A stretch of 64,000 nt of DNA from Luteibacter sp. UNCMF331Sha3.1 (GCF_900109915.1 NZ_FOBU01000001.1:1842707-1906706), one strand, 5' to 3'; counted from the first letter of the stretch, positions 7,904 to 17,413 are shown. Notes: generated by a model from the letters alone, not told the origin. Translations and numbers: made by a program.

Positions 7904-8806
7904 TCACTTCCCGATCTTGCGGTCGAGGAAGTCGCGGATCATCGGAATGACCTCGTCGCCGCGGTCCTCGAGCACGAAGTGCCCGGTCGGGATGAGGTGG
8001 AACTCCAGATCCTTCAGGTCGCGCTTGTACGGATGCGCACCATCGGCCGGGAAGATGAAGTCGCGCTCGCCCCACACGATAAGGGTCGGCGGCTGGTGTT
8101 CGCGGAAGAGGCGCTGCACTTCCGGATAGAGCGGTACGTTCTGCCGGTAGTCGTACATCACGTCCATCTGCACGTCCTCGTTGCCGGGACGATCGAGCAG
8201 CGCCTGGTCGTGGACCCAGTTGTCCGGCGAGATACGCTCCTTGTCGTCCACGCCGTCGGTGTACTGGAAGATGGTGGTCTCGAGCTTCACCAGGCCGCGG
8301 ATCGCGTCGCGCTTCTCGGCGGAACCGTCGGCCCAGTAAGCCTTGATCGGATCCCAGAACGCTTTCAGCCCTTCTTCGTAGGCGTTGCCGTTCTGGATGA
8401 CCAGTGCGGTCAGCTTGCCCGGGTCCTTGAGGAACAGCTGCCAGCCGACCGGCGCGCCGTAATCCATCACATACATCGCGTATGTCCGCACGTTGAGGCG
8501 TTCGAGCAGCGTGCGCACGACATTGCCGAAATTCTCGAACGTGTACGCGTATTTCGTGTGATCCGGCATATCGCTCTCGCCGTAGCCCGGATAGTCCGGT
8601 GCGATCACGTGGTAGCGATCGGCGAGCGCAGGGATCAGATGACGGAACATGTGCGACGAGGTCGGGAAACCGTGGAGCAGGAGCATGACCGGTGCATCGG
8701 CGGGGCCAGCCTCGCGGTACGCGATGCGCAGGCCGTCGATCTCCATGCTGCGGTGAAACACCGCCGGAAGGCGGGGAAGCGTGTTCTGCGAAGTCTGAGC
8801 ATTCAT
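7904..8806 (-). CDS. alpha/beta hydrolase with Asp nucleophile
   Basis: A 300-residue cytoplasmic paralogue of the hydrolase at 2102-3049. It shares the HGFP oxyanion motif (45-48), the YVMDYGAPVG nucleophile elbow with Asp115, PGYGESD, and a His in PTGHFVLED near the C-terminus. Asp as nucleophile points to the haloalkane dehalogenase/epoxide hydrolase group. Unlike its paralogue it has no signal peptide. It lies 13 bases downstream of the PNPOx-like gene and is surely co-transcribed with it; both are divergent from a LysR gene. Its substrate is not readable. Confidence 0.85.
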   Translation of the reverse strand: MNAQTSQNTLPRLPAVFHRSMEIDGLRIAYREAGPADAPVMLLLHGFPTSSHMFRHLIPALADRYHVIAPDYPGYGESDMPDHTKYAYTFENFGNVVRTLLERLNVRTYAMYVMDYGAPVGWQLFLKDPGKLTALVIQNGNAYEEGLKAFWDPIKAYWADGSAEKRDAIRGLVKLETTIFQYTDGVDDKERISPDNWVHDQALLDRPGNEDVQMDVMYDYRQNVPLYPEVQRLFREHQPPTLIVWGERDFIFPADGAHPYKRDLKDLEFHLIPTGHFVLEDRGDEVIPMIRDFLDRKIGK

Positions 8807-8819
8807 GGCGATATCTCTC

Positions 8820-9749
8820 TCATACGGAAGAAGGAGGGTTGAACGGAGACGCGTCGATGTATTCCCACTCGGCTCGCCGCATCGCGTCGCGGAGGATCCA
8901 TGCCTCGATGTGGAACTCCCAGTAGCGGCCCGTGCCGCCGGTTTCGATCGACGGATCGGTGCTGTCCCAGTGCACCGACACGTCGCCCGTCAGTTGCAAC
9001 AACCGGCCCTGGTCGAAATCGGGGATGCACAGGCCCGCACGGGGGTCGACGATGAAATTGCCGACCGTGTTGAAAAGACTGTTGCCGTTGAAGTCGGGGA
9101 TGCGCAGCGTCGATTCGTCCACCACCTGGACGAAGCCGATGTCACCGCCGCGATGAGACACGTCGGCGCCCGTGTCGGCGTTGTGGCTGGCGACGAAGAT
9201 CGTGTCCGCGAGCCGGACGATGTCGCGGACGGAACCGCGCAGTGCCTTGCCGTACGCGGCTTGCGGCTGCTCGACCGGTGCATCCAGCACGTTCAGCTGG
9301 CGGCGCTGGATGTAGCGCGGGCAGTTGGGGAAGGCTTCGCGTACGGCGATCTCGAATCCACCGTCGTCGATGCGCGATACGTCGCCGTTGACGCGGTAGC
9401 GGCGACGCGCACCGAGATCGGCGAAGAGCAGGCCGACGTGCTTTCCCACCGCCAGGTTTGCCCAGAGCGGGTCGACGCGGTCGCGGGACGTGGCCGGCAT
9501 GTCGATCCAGACCGTGCTGCCGTCCCCGGTGCCTGCGAACCCCGGCCTGCCGAAGAGCATCGAGGCCCAGACCCTGCCGGTGGCGTCGACACTGCCGACG
9601 ACCACCATCGACTGCTTCGCGATGAAGGCCCGCATGCCACCGAACACCGAATCCGTCACGATCGCGCCATTGCGGGCGGCGATGTCGGTCTCGCCGGCGC
9701 GAACCTGCGCCATGCGTTCACCGGTATGGAATGTGCCGTGCGTGGTCAT
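8820..9749 (-). CDS. pyridoxamine 5'-phosphate oxidase family protein
   Basis: 309 residues. The central part (about 60-230) resembles the split-barrel FMN-binding fold of PNPOx-like proteins (MVVVGSVDATGRVWASMLFG, then DPLWANLAVGKHVGLLF), and a second barrel-like stretch (about 210-260) contains SLFNTVGNFIVDPRAGL. Such proteins are usually flavin or F420-type reductases of unknown substrate. The ATG at 9749 gives the family start MTTHGTFHTGE. It is the first gene of a two-gene operon with the hydrolase at 7904 and is divergent from a LysR gene that probably regulates both. Confidence 0.8.
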   Translation of the reverse strand: MTTHGTFHTGERMAQVRAGETDIAARNGAIVTDSVFGGMRAFIAKQSMVVVGSVDATGRVWASMLFGRPGFAGTGDGSTVWIDMPATSRDRVDPLWANLAVGKHVGLLFADLGARRRYRVNGDVSRIDDGGFEIAVREAFPNCPRYIQRRQLNVLDAPVEQPQAAYGKALRGSVRDIVRLADTIFVASHNADTGADVSHRGGDIGFVQVVDESTLRIPDFNGNSLFNTVGNFIVDPRAGLCIPDFDQGRLLQLTGDVSVHWDSTDPSIETGGTGRYWEFHIEAWILRDAMRRAEWEYIDASPFNPPSSV

Positions 9750-9763
9750 GACCGTCGTTTCGT

Positions 9764-9779
9764 CTGAAGTGGCGTTCAG
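9764..9779. promoter_or_regulatory. candidate operator dyad
   Basis: CTGAA-GTGGCG-TTCAG is a perfect 5-bp inverted repeat with a 6-base centre. It lies 15 bases upstream of the PNPOx-like start, in the spacer divergent from LysR. It could be the LysR binding site. The spacing is one base longer than the classical T-N11-A box, so support is moderate. Confidence 0.3.
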
Positions 9780-9915
9780 TCTGCGGAACGGCCCCGGCAT
9801 CGGGAACGGGGCGCCGGGCAATTCACCATTTCGCTGGAGAGCAATAGTCACAAGACCGGCTACCCCGGCAATCGCGGATAATCCGGACGCAACGGGCATG
9901 GCGGGGAACGGACGA

Positions 9916-10815
9916 GTGGACCAGCTCCATCTGATGAAGGTGTTCGTGGGGGTCGGCGAAGACGAGAGCTTCGCCGCGGCGGCGCGGCGCCTCGACCTGT
10001 CGCCGGCCGCGGTCACACGGGCGATTGCCGCCCTGGAAGAGCAGCTGGGCGTGAAGCTCCTCGCCCGCACCACGCGGAGCGTGCGCCTCACCGAGGCCGG
10101 GCGGCGTTACCTGGACGACAGCCGCCACATCCTCGCCAGCATCGTCGAAGCCAACGAGGCCGTGGCCGGCGCGAACGCCACACCCAAGGGCAATCTGGCG
10201 GTCACCGCCCCCGTGCTCTTCGGCAAGGCGTTCGTCATGCCCTGCGTGGTGCGATACCTCAAGGACTATCCGGACGTCGACGTCTCGGCGTACTTCCTCG
10301 ATCGCGTGGTCAACGTGGTGGAGGAGGGCATGGACGTGGCCGTGCGCATCGGGCACCTCCCCGACTCGGGCATGCGCGCGATCCGCGTGGGCCAGTCGCG
10401 CCGGGTGCTATGCGCGTCGCCCGACTACCTCGCGCGGCGGGGCGTGCCGGAACATCCGGCCGATCTGCTGCAGCACACGATCATCGCCGCGAGCGGCATC
10501 TCGCCCCGCGTCGACTGGAAGTTCGGGGCGTCGGACGATCCGACGATGGTGCACATGAAGCCGCGGCTCATGGTGACCAGTAACGATGCCGCCATCGCCG
10601 CCGCCGTATCGGGCCTGGGTATCGCCCGCCTGCTTTCCTACCAGGTCGCCGACGAGATCGCCGAGGGGCGCCTGATGATCGTGCTCCCCGACTACGAAGA
10701 AGCACCGTGGCCGATCCACGTCCTGCATCGCGAAAGCAAGTTCGGCTCGGCGAAGGTACGCAACTTCATCGACGTGCTGACGCACTACCTGCGCAGCCAT
10801 CCGCATCTGCAGTAA
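9916..10815 (+). CDS. LysR family transcriptional regulator
   Basis: 299 residues from a GTG start. The HTH occupies 1-60 (DQLHLMKVFVGVGEDESF and SPAAVTRAIAALEEQLGV), with the LysR effector domain behind it (WKFG near 200, VSGLGIARLLSYQVADEI). The family pattern MDxLHLMxVF begins at this GTG, and GGGGAACGGACGA precedes it. An in-frame ATG at 9898 would add six residues and has no clear ribosome site. This subgroup (with PSPAAVTRAIAALE and LARTTRSVRLTEAG) often controls adjacent oxidoreductases. It is divergent from the PNPOx/hydrolase operon, its likely target. Confidence 0.9.
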   Translation: MDQLHLMKVFVGVGEDESFAAAARRLDLSPAAVTRAIAALEEQLGVKLLARTTRSVRLTEAGRRYLDDSRHILASIVEANEAVAGANATPKGNLAVTAPVLFGKAFVMPCVVRYLKDYPDVDVSAYFLDRVVNVVEEGMDVAVRIGHLPDSGMRAIRVGQSRRVLCASPDYLARRGVPEHPADLLQHTIIAASGISPRVDWKFGASDDPTMVHMKPRLMVTSNDAAIAAAVSGLGIARLLSYQVADEIAEGRLMIVLPDYEEAPWPIHVLHRESKFGSAKVRNFIDVLTHYLRSHPHLQ

Positions 10816-10845
10816 AGCATGGCGCAGCGCGACCGTGCGCGTCGC

Positions 10846-12336
10846 TCAGGTGAGCGCGACGTCGCTCACCAGCGCGTAGTTGTGCATGGGTCGCGTCGTC
10901 CCGTCGCTGGCGATGTAGGCGTCGAGATCGCCCGCCGTGTCGCGGATATTGGTGCGCGGTCCGCCATGGCGCCCGGCTACCGCGTGGGTTTCGCCGGGGT
11001 CTCCCCAGCCAAGGCTGAGTTTCTCGGCGTTGACGGGCAGGTCGGCCTTCAGGCGCAGCCGGAGGGTGTCGCTCCGGACGACGCGCACGCCCGCGATGAG
11101 GTTGTCGTCGGTCGCGTCGACCGGCACCAACGCACCTTTCGCATCGCGGATGTCGAACCCGGCGTTGCGCGTCGCGGCGACCCAGCGCGTGTCGATCGTC
11201 AGCACGCCCGCCGGTACGTTGAAGACCACGTCGATATCGCGAGGGCCGACGCGTCGCGCCGCGATCATGTCGAGCGCGGGATGCCGGAGCGGCACGCCGG
11301 CCATGCGGTCGTGGATCAGCTGAAGGATCGCGCGGGCGAAGTACCGGCCCTGCCACCGATGGCTTTCGTTGGTCAGGTGCAGCATCGGTTGACCGAGCGC
11401 CGCTTCGTCGGCGTAGTCGAAGATGTACTGCGGGTTGGCCATCCGCAGGTAGGGGCTGCCAAGGCACGCGTCGCGCTGCGCGAGTGCGATGAAGGGATTG
11501 CAGAACGCCAGGCTCGACGTGCCGTAGCTGTTGTGACTGCAGACCTGTCCCACGATCCAGAGCGGGCGCCACGACTGTTCGGGCAGCTCGACCTGGCAGA
11601 TCTTCATCCAGTGGGCGCGTTCCAGCGCGACCAGCTTCGACCGGTAGCTCGACCGTGTTTCCGAGAGCCCCGTCGAATCGGTCTCCCCCTGCTGCCATGT
11701 CGTGGCGAGCCAGCCGATGCTGCCGCCGTCTCGCTGCGCTTCCTCGCGCATGAGCGCGAACATCGCGCGAAGCCGCAACTGGTTGTTCAGCCAGCCCTGG
11801 TAGCCGCCAGGATTGGCGTCGTCGAGAAAGGTGGCGAAGTACCCGATCGGTCGCCCGCCCTCCGCACCGGTGAATGCGCTGTAGCGACTGTATTGGGCGG
11901 TCCAGGGCACGCGGTCGATCGTTTCGGTATATGCCACCAGGCCGTCGGCGCAGGCATTGGTGCCCACCTCGCCGCCGGTCCCGTGACCGCCATCGGATTC
12001 CACCAGCGGCACGAGGCGCGTCATCGCCGCGGCATCGGTGCCGGGGCGGACGCCGCCGTTGAAGGTCACGTTCGCGTAGATCTGTTGCAGCGTGAGTGCA
12101 GGCCTTCCGCCGGTACCGACGGCGTTGGACTGCCCATGGAAGAGGATGAGTTCGCGCCGCGCCCGGACGATCGTCTCCGGTGGTGGCATCCCGGCCGCCC
12201 GCGCGGCAGGGCCGAAGAGCCACGGCAGTCCGAATGTTCCCGCGAGTGCCGCGCCGGCGGCGATCCGTGCGCCGTGTCGAACGAAGTCGCGGCGCGGCTC
12301 GTCGACGTCGTGTGAAGCATCGGGATGTTTTTTCAT
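10846..12336 (-). CDS. Tat-exported SGNH carbohydrate esterase (SASA-like)
   Basis: 496 residues. The N-terminus carries a twin-arginine motif (RRDFVR, 15-20), a hydrophobic stretch and an ARAAG cleavage region near 47, so it is predicted to be exported folded. The esterase signature HGQSNAVG places the catalytic Ser at 70. TWQQGETDS and a C-terminal ESHRWQG with the candidate catalytic His complete the blocks of the sialate O-acetylesterase/CE6 fold. A beta-rich tail (about 380-496) may be an accessory domain. The likely role is deacetylation of a glycan outside the cytoplasm. It is monocistronic and convergent with LysR. Confidence 0.8.
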   Translation of the reverse strand: MKKHPDASHDVDEPRRDFVRHGARIAAGAALAGTFGLPWLFGPAARAAGMPPPETIVRARRELILFHGQSNAVGTGGRPALTLQQIYANVTFNGGVRPGTDAAAMTRLVPLVESDGGHGTGGEVGTNACADGLVAYTETIDRVPWTAQYSRYSAFTGAEGGRPIGYFATFLDDANPGGYQGWLNNQLRLRAMFALMREEAQRDGGSIGWLATTWQQGETDSTGLSETRSSYRSKLVALERAHWMKICQVELPEQSWRPLWIVGQVCSHNSYGTSSLAFCNPFIALAQRDACLGSPYLRMANPQYIFDYADEAALGQPMLHLTNESHRWQGRYFARAILQLIHDRMAGVPLRHPALDMIAARRVGPRDIDVVFNVPAGVLTIDTRWVAATRNAGFDIRDAKGALVPVDATDDNLIAGVRVVRSDTLRLRLKADLPVNAEKLSLGWGDPGETHAVAGRHGGPRTNIRDTAGDLDAYIASDGTTRPMHNYALVSDVALT

Positions 12337-12360
12337 GCGCCATCAGGCCATGCCCCCGAC

Positions 12361-12690
12361 ATGACGAACGCGTGCGTTTCGACGCAACGAAAAAGATGGC
12401 CGAATTTGATTAGCGATCGTGCGGCGACCGCGTGGGAGCGGCCTTGGCTCGTGCTCGTGGCAAGCCTGCGCGAAATTGCGCTGGACCGCGCCGCAGAGCC
12501 CGCCAGCGACGACGGCACGCTGTCCGCCGCCATTCGCATGGCCAGCGCCCAGCGGTACCTCGACAGTCGCGACGCCGTGCATGCGCGCATGCGGCGCGAG
12601 GGTGTCGCCACGATGGACGTCACCTGCACCGAACTGTCGGGCGTGCTGGTCGAGCGCTACCTCGCGGTAAAGCGCGCGGGACGGCTGTAG
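12361..12690 (+). CDS. hypothetical protein
   Basis: A 109-residue ORF that I do not recognise. The mainly helical, Ala/Arg-rich sequence (WLVLVASLREIALDRAAEPA, then SAAIRMASAQRYLDSRDAVH) has the codon bias of real genes in this window, whereas its first 20 codons are less typical, so the true start may lie further in. There is no signal peptide or membrane span. It ends 3 bases from the convergent stop of polB and is divergent from the Tat esterase. No function is proposed. Confidence 0.5.
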   Translation: MTNACVSTQRKRWPNLISDRAATAWERPWLVLVASLREIALDRAAEPASDDGTLSAAIRMASAQRYLDSRDAVHARMRREGVATMDVTCTELSGVLVERYLAVKRAGRL

Positions 12691-12693
12691 CCG

Positions 12694-15063
12694 TCAGAAC
12701 AGCTCGGGCTGCCGATTGAGCAGCACCGCGAGACGGGTACCGAGCGGTACGAGGATCGCATCCGCGATGGGTTCGAGCTGGCTCGACAGATAGTGCTCGT
12801 AATCGATGGCGGCGGTGAGCGCTTCGACCGGTTGCGGGCCTGCCGTCGTGATCACGTAGCGGATCCATCCACCGTTCTGATACTGCGGGGGACGACCGAG
12901 TCGCGCGTTGATCTCGTCGGCGAGGCGCGCGGCGCGCACCTGCGGCGGGCTGCTGCGCTCGTAGGAATCCAGTTTGCCGCGAAGGCGTTTGCGATAGACG
13001 AGCTGGTCGTCCAGTTCGCCCGCCTGCAACCGCCTCGCCTGCTCCACGACATAGTCGGCATATGGTTCGCGCCGGAAGACGCGTCCGTAGAGTTCGCGCT
13101 GAAAGGCCTGCGCCATGGGCGTCCAGTCGCTGCGCACGGTTTCCAGGCCGCGGAACACCAGTTCGTCGTCGCCGTCGTCGTTCACGACCAGGCCCGCGTA
13201 GCGCTTCTTGCTGCCGAGCTCGCTGCCACGGATGGTGGGCATGAAGAATCGCTTGTAATGCGTGTCGACTTCGATCTCGAGAAAGTTCTCCACGCCGGGC
13301 GACGCCGCGAGCGACGTCGTCCACCAGCCATTGATCCGCTGGAGCAACCGCTCCGCCACCGCCATGGCTTCCGCTTCGTCGTGCGGTCGGCCCAGCCAGA
13401 TGAAGATGGAATCCGTATCGCCGTAGATCGCCTCGTAGCCCTCGTCTTCGACGAGCTCGCGCGTCGTGCGCATGATGTCGTGCCCGCGCAGCGTTACTGC
13501 GCCGGCGAGGCGCGGATCGAAGAAACGGCCGCCCGGTGCGCCGAGCACGCCGACGAAGGCGTTCATCAACAGCTTGAACGCCTGCGACAGCGCCTTGTTG
13601 CCGTGCTTCTTCGCCTCGTCGCGGCGCTCCCAGAGGTTCGCGATGATGCCGGGAAGACAATGCCGGGTACGGGAGAATCGCGTGCCGTTGGGACCCGGGA
13701 TCGCATCGTCGCCGGCGAGCTCGCCCTCGGCCAGCCCGATCGGGTCGACGAGGAACGTGCGGATGATCGACGGATACAGGCTCTTGTAGTCGAGCACGAG
13801 CACCGAGTCGTAGATGCCCGGGCGCGACGACATCACGTACCCGCCCGGATAGGACTCGCCGCCGACCGTGCCGCCGTTTGGTGCCACGTAACCCGCGCGA
13901 TGCATGCGCGGAAGGTAGTGGTGGCTGAACGCGGCGATGGAACCACCAGACTGATCCGCGGGCAGACCCGTGGCGTTCGCGCGTTCGAGCACGAAGTCCA
14001 GCAGGTCGGTCTTCGCAAAAATGCGTGTGACGAGTTCGCAGTCCACGAGGTTGTACCGTGCCAGCGCGGGTTTGTCCTCGCGGAAGCGCCGCTCGATCTC
14101 GTCCATGCGATGGTAGGGATCGTCCACGGCCTTGCCCTCGCCCAGCAGGGTCTGCGCGACCGCTTCGAGGCTGTAGGACGGGAACGACCACATCGCCGAG
14201 CGCAGGGCCTCGATGCCGTCGATCGCGAGACGACCGGGAATCGATGCGAAGACATACCCCTCGCGCCGACCGTGCATCCGCCATTCGATGGGTTTGCCGC
14301 CGCGCCCCAGCGTCAGCACCAGTCCCTGCTGGTCGGCGCACTGCTGCAGCAACCGGAGATCGAACTGCACGAGGTTCCAGCCGATGATCGCGTCAGGGTC
14401 GTGCTCGCGAAACCACGCGTTGATGGCGAGGATCATCGCCTTCCGGTCGGCGCACCAGGTCAGCACGAAATCCCGCGTCCCGGTATCGGGCGTCGCCGGT
14501 TGGCCCAGCATGAACACCTGTCGCTGGCCGCACCCCTCGAGCGCCACCGAATACAGCTCCCCCATCGCGCTCGTCTCGATGTCGAGCGACACCACGCGGA
14601 GCGTGGGCCGGTAGGCGTCGATGGGCCGGATCCTGGGATTGACCAGCACGGCATGCGCGTCGTCGCCATCGGCCTCGATCGCGACCGACGCCGTGATGAA
14701 ACGCTCCATGAGGAACCGATCGGTGGGCCGCACGTCGGCTTCGAGCAGCATCACGCTCTGTTCGGCAAGGCGCTTCTCCAGCCTGAGCATGGCGCGGTAG
14801 CTTCGCGCGTATAGGCCCATCGCGGGTTCCTGCGCGAGCGTCTTCAGAGCGCGGGGCCGCAGCACGAAGGCATCGTCGTCGCGGATGACCGCCTCCACCG
14901 CGGCACGCTGCGACTCGCGAACGAAGGCGACGGCGGACTGACCGGTGACGAGCACGCTGCGCGGACCGGCGTCGGTCACGAGCCAGAACTCGAGTTCCAC
15001 GCCCTCGCGTGCGTCCCGCCAGTGGCGTGTGAGGATGTAGCCACGGTGGGAGGGGGACGACAT
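12694..15063 (-). CDS. polB: DNA polymerase II (family B)
   Basis: 789 residues, matching E. coli Pol II (783). The 3'-5' exonuclease domain shows Exo I SLDIETS and Exo II GWNLVQFDLRLL. The polymerase domain shows motif A DYKSLYPSII, motif B KLLMNAFVGVLG, motif C YGDTDSIFI, and KKRYAG in the thumb-proximal region. All catalytic Asp residues are present, so the enzyme should be active in translesion or replication-restart synthesis. GGAGG directly precedes the ATG at 15063. In E. coli polB is SOS-regulated; I could not find a LexA-like palindrome in the short upstream region. Confidence 0.96.
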   Translation of the reverse strand: MSSPSHRGYILTRHWRDAREGVELEFWLVTDAGPRSVLVTGQSAVAFVRESQRAAVEAVIRDDDAFVLRPRALKTLAQEPAMGLYARSYRAMLRLEKRLAEQSVMLLEADVRPTDRFLMERFITASVAIEADGDDAHAVLVNPRIRPIDAYRPTLRVVSLDIETSAMGELYSVALEGCGQRQVFMLGQPATPDTGTRDFVLTWCADRKAMILAINAWFREHDPDAIIGWNLVQFDLRLLQQCADQQGLVLTLGRGGKPIEWRMHGRREGYVFASIPGRLAIDGIEALRSAMWSFPSYSLEAVAQTLLGEGKAVDDPYHRMDEIERRFREDKPALARYNLVDCELVTRIFAKTDLLDFVLERANATGLPADQSGGSIAAFSHHYLPRMHRAGYVAPNGGTVGGESYPGGYVMSSRPGIYDSVLVLDYKSLYPSIIRTFLVDPIGLAEGELAGDDAIPGPNGTRFSRTRHCLPGIIANLWERRDEAKKHGNKALSQAFKLLMNAFVGVLGAPGGRFFDPRLAGAVTLRGHDIMRTTRELVEDEGYEAIYGDTDSIFIWLGRPHDEAEAMAVAERLLQRINGWWTTSLAASPGVENFLEIEVDTHYKRFFMPTIRGSELGSKKRYAGLVVNDDGDDELVFRGLETVRSDWTPMAQAFQRELYGRVFRREPYADYVVEQARRLQAGELDDQLVYRKRLRGKLDSYERSSPPQVRAARLADEINARLGRPPQYQNGGWIRYVITTAGPQPVEALTAAIDYEHYLSSQLEPIADAILVPLGTRLAVLLNRQPELF

Positions 15064-15258
15064 CCTCCGATTTTACCGTGCCGTGGTGAGCCTTTTCGTA
15101 TGGCGATATCCGGCAAGCCACGACCGACGCACCGGGCGACTGGCCGCATCGGCAGGAGCGGCGATTGCCAGGCCCGGTTTGGCAGCCTAGACTCGCGCCG
15201 CCGACACGCCAGCCGCTGCGGACGCGTGTATGAATGACGCCCGGCATAAGGACATCAC

Positions 15259-15327
15259 ATGAACCACGCCATCCTTCTCAGCGACGCACTCTGCCCGCCG
15301 ACCAGCCTCCGGGCTGGCTGGGCATGA
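15259..15327 (+). CDS. 22-codon leader ORF coupled to the acyltransferase
   Basis: ATG at 15259 is preceded by AAGGA (15248-15252) at ideal spacing and opens a 22-codon ORF (MNHAILLSDALCPPTSLRAG, then WA). Its stop codon shares an ATGA overlap with the acyltransferase start at 15324. The acyltransferase ATG itself has only a poor ribosome site, so reinitiation after this ORF is the likely route of translation. The peptide shows no run of a single amino acid that would suggest classical attenuation. Its reality rests on the ribosome site and the overlap only. Confidence 0.5.
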   Translation: MNHAILLSDALCPPTSLRAGWA

Positions 15328-17396
15328 ACCTCCCGCGAAGCACCCACCCGTACTACCCAGGCATCGATGGACTCAGGGCGATCGCCGTCATGGCGGTGGT
15401 GCTCTATCACCTCGACGGCGCATGGTTGCCCGGCGGTTTCTCCGGCGTCGACGTCTTCTTCGTCATCTCCGGGTTCGTGGTGAGCGGGTCCGTCGGGTCG
15501 CGCGCGCCCGAAGGCTTGCTGACCTTTACCACCCGCTTCCTCGCGCGTCGCCTGCGCCGCATCGCGCCCGCCCTGATCGCATGCCTCGTCGTCACCGCGC
15601 TGGTCGTGGCAGTGCTCGTGCCCGACGCGTGGTTGAGCCGACGGAACCAGGTGACCGGCCGCTTTGCCTTCTTCGGCTTCAGCAACGTGGCGATGGTGCG
15701 TTTCAGCAACGACTACTTTTCACCGGTCGCCGAATTCAATCCGTACACGCATACGTGGTCGCTGGGGGTGGAAGAGCAGTTCTACCTTCTGTTCCCCCTG
15801 ATCTTCTGCCTGTGGGCATGGGGTGGGCGTCGCCGGACGGTTTCGGTCGCCGCCACGGCCCTGCTGACGTTGCTGTCGTTCGGCTTCGCCTGCTGGTCCG
15901 GCGAGCACGATCCGACGCGTGCGTTCTATCTGCTTCCCACGCGCTTCTGGGAGATCGGTGCGGGCGTGTTGCTGTATCAGGTGACCCAGCTCCTGGACCA
16001 ACGCGGTCGGGGTACCACCCGCATGCCGGAGCACTGGTCGTCGCGATGGGCATTCGCATCGGCGGGGCTCGTCGCATTCGGCATGCTCGCGTCGACGCCC
16101 CAGAGCTTTCCCGCGCCCGGCGCCTTGCCGTCGGTTCTCGGCACATGCGGCCTGCTTGCCTTCATGCGCCGGGCGCCTCACCAGGACGGGCTGATGGCGG
16201 CGCTTTCGAGTCGACCCCTGGTCGCGATCGGTCGTCTTTCCTACTCGCTCTACCTGTGGCACTGGCCCGTTTTCGTCGTGTTCCGCTGGACCGTCGGCCT
16301 CGAAGCCCTGCCGTTGCAACTGCTGGCGCTCGCGATGGCGATCGTCCTTGCGGTGATCTCGTACCGCTGCATCGAAACACCGATTCGCAAGTCGGCGATG
16401 CTGGGCACGTTACGTTCGGGTGTCACCGTGGCCCTGGGCGCGGCGGCGCTCGCCGCCGGGTTGTGGACGATGAAAGGGATCACCCATTCGCAAGCCGAGC
16501 TTTCGGTCTCCACGGTGACGCGAGAGGCGCGGGACTGGTATCCCGACGATGGGCGAGTCACACGCGAGACCACCCGTTGTGCGGTCATGGTGGATGAGGA
16601 GCGCCTTGCGCGAGGACTGGTGAGAACGTTCTCGTCTCGCGGCTGCGTGCCGCGTCGCGATAGCCCGGATGTTTATGTCGTCGGCGACTCCCATGCCGTC
16701 GCTCTCGGAGAAACGTTCGCGGCTTACGCGCGAGACACCGGCGCGACCGTCCGGCTTTACGACAACGACGGGTGCCCTTTCCTCAGCCTCGATCCGAGGC
16801 GCGACGATACGCCGAACTGCGCCCGGAGCAGTGCGCTCGTCATCGATCGGCTCACCGCTCGTCTTCGCGAAGGCGACGTCGTCTTCCTGCCTTCACTGCG
16901 CATGCCGCGGTACCTCGACCAATGGGCCACCGTGCCGGGCAAACCCATCGACGATGCGATATTCAGCGACGAAGGCACCCGACGCCTCGCCATGTCCGCC
17001 GCGCGCGCCGGGCCGGTACTGGATCGCATCGCGGCCACCGGGGCACGTGTCGTGATCATGGCTCCGAATCTCCTGCTGAAGCTGCCGCTTTTCCGGTGCG
17101 CCGATCCGTATGACGCGGTCAATCCGGTGTGCGCGGCTGGACCCGACGTCGACCGAGCACACTTCGAAACGCTGCGTCGTCCGATGTTCGACGCGCTGGA
17201 ACGCCTTGCCGACGCGAGGCCGGGTCTGACGATCTGGGACGCATTTCCCGTCCTGTGCCCTCCCTCGGCGACGTGTCATGCGTATCGCGACGGGCATCCG
17301 CTCTTCTTCGACGGTGACCACCTCAGTGGCTATGCCAACCGGCTCCTGCTCCCATCCTTCAAGGCAGCCATGCGCAGCGCGGTGCCCGGGCGCTAG
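15324..17396 (+). CDS. OafB-like acyltransferase-3/SGNH membrane protein
   Basis: 690 residues. The N-terminal acyltransferase-3 domain (about 1-370) has some ten membrane segments. It begins with PYYPGIDGLRAIAVMAVVLY, followed by FSGVDVFFVISGFV, and contains the cytoplasmic Arg-rich loop FLARRLRRI. The C-terminal extracytoplasmic SGNH domain (about 430-690) has the Ser block GDSHA and the catalytic Asp/His pair GDHLSG near the end. Such fusions O-acetylate lipopolysaccharide O-antigen or other surface glycans. The start at 15324 overlaps a short leader ORF by ATGA. No glycan cluster is adjacent, so the target glycan is unknown. Confidence 0.9.
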   Translation: MNLPRSTHPYYPGIDGLRAIAVMAVVLYHLDGAWLPGGFSGVDVFFVISGFVVSGSVGSRAPEGLLTFTTRFLARRLRRIAPALIACLVVTALVVAVLVPDAWLSRRNQVTGRFAFFGFSNVAMVRFSNDYFSPVAEFNPYTHTWSLGVEEQFYLLFPLIFCLWAWGGRRRTVSVAATALLTLLSFGFACWSGEHDPTRAFYLLPTRFWEIGAGVLLYQVTQLLDQRGRGTTRMPEHWSSRWAFASAGLVAFGMLASTPQSFPAPGALPSVLGTCGLLAFMRRAPHQDGLMAALSSRPLVAIGRLSYSLYLWHWPVFVVFRWTVGLEALPLQLLALAMAIVLAVISYRCIETPIRKSAMLGTLRSGVTVALGAAALAAGLWTMKGITHSQAELSVSTVTREARDWYPDDGRVTRETTRCAVMVDEERLARGLVRTFSSRGCVPRRDSPDVYVVGDSHAVALGETFAAYARDTGATVRLYDNDGCPFLSLDPRRDDTPNCARSSALVIDRLTARLREGDVVFLPSLRMPRYLDQWATVPGKPIDDAIFSDEGTRRLAMSAARAGPVLDRIAATGARVVIMAPNLLLKLPLFRCADPYDAVNPVCAAGPDVDRAHFETLRRPMFDALERLADARPGLTIWDAFPVLCPPSATCHAYRDGHPLFFDGDHLSGYANRLLLPSFKAAMRSAVPGR

Positions 17397-17413
17397 GCGA
17401 TTACCGGTAACGC

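Noticed and set aside
12793..14814. A 673-codon plus-strand ORF
   Set aside because: Runs opposite the catalytic core of DNA polymerase II and shows no domain.
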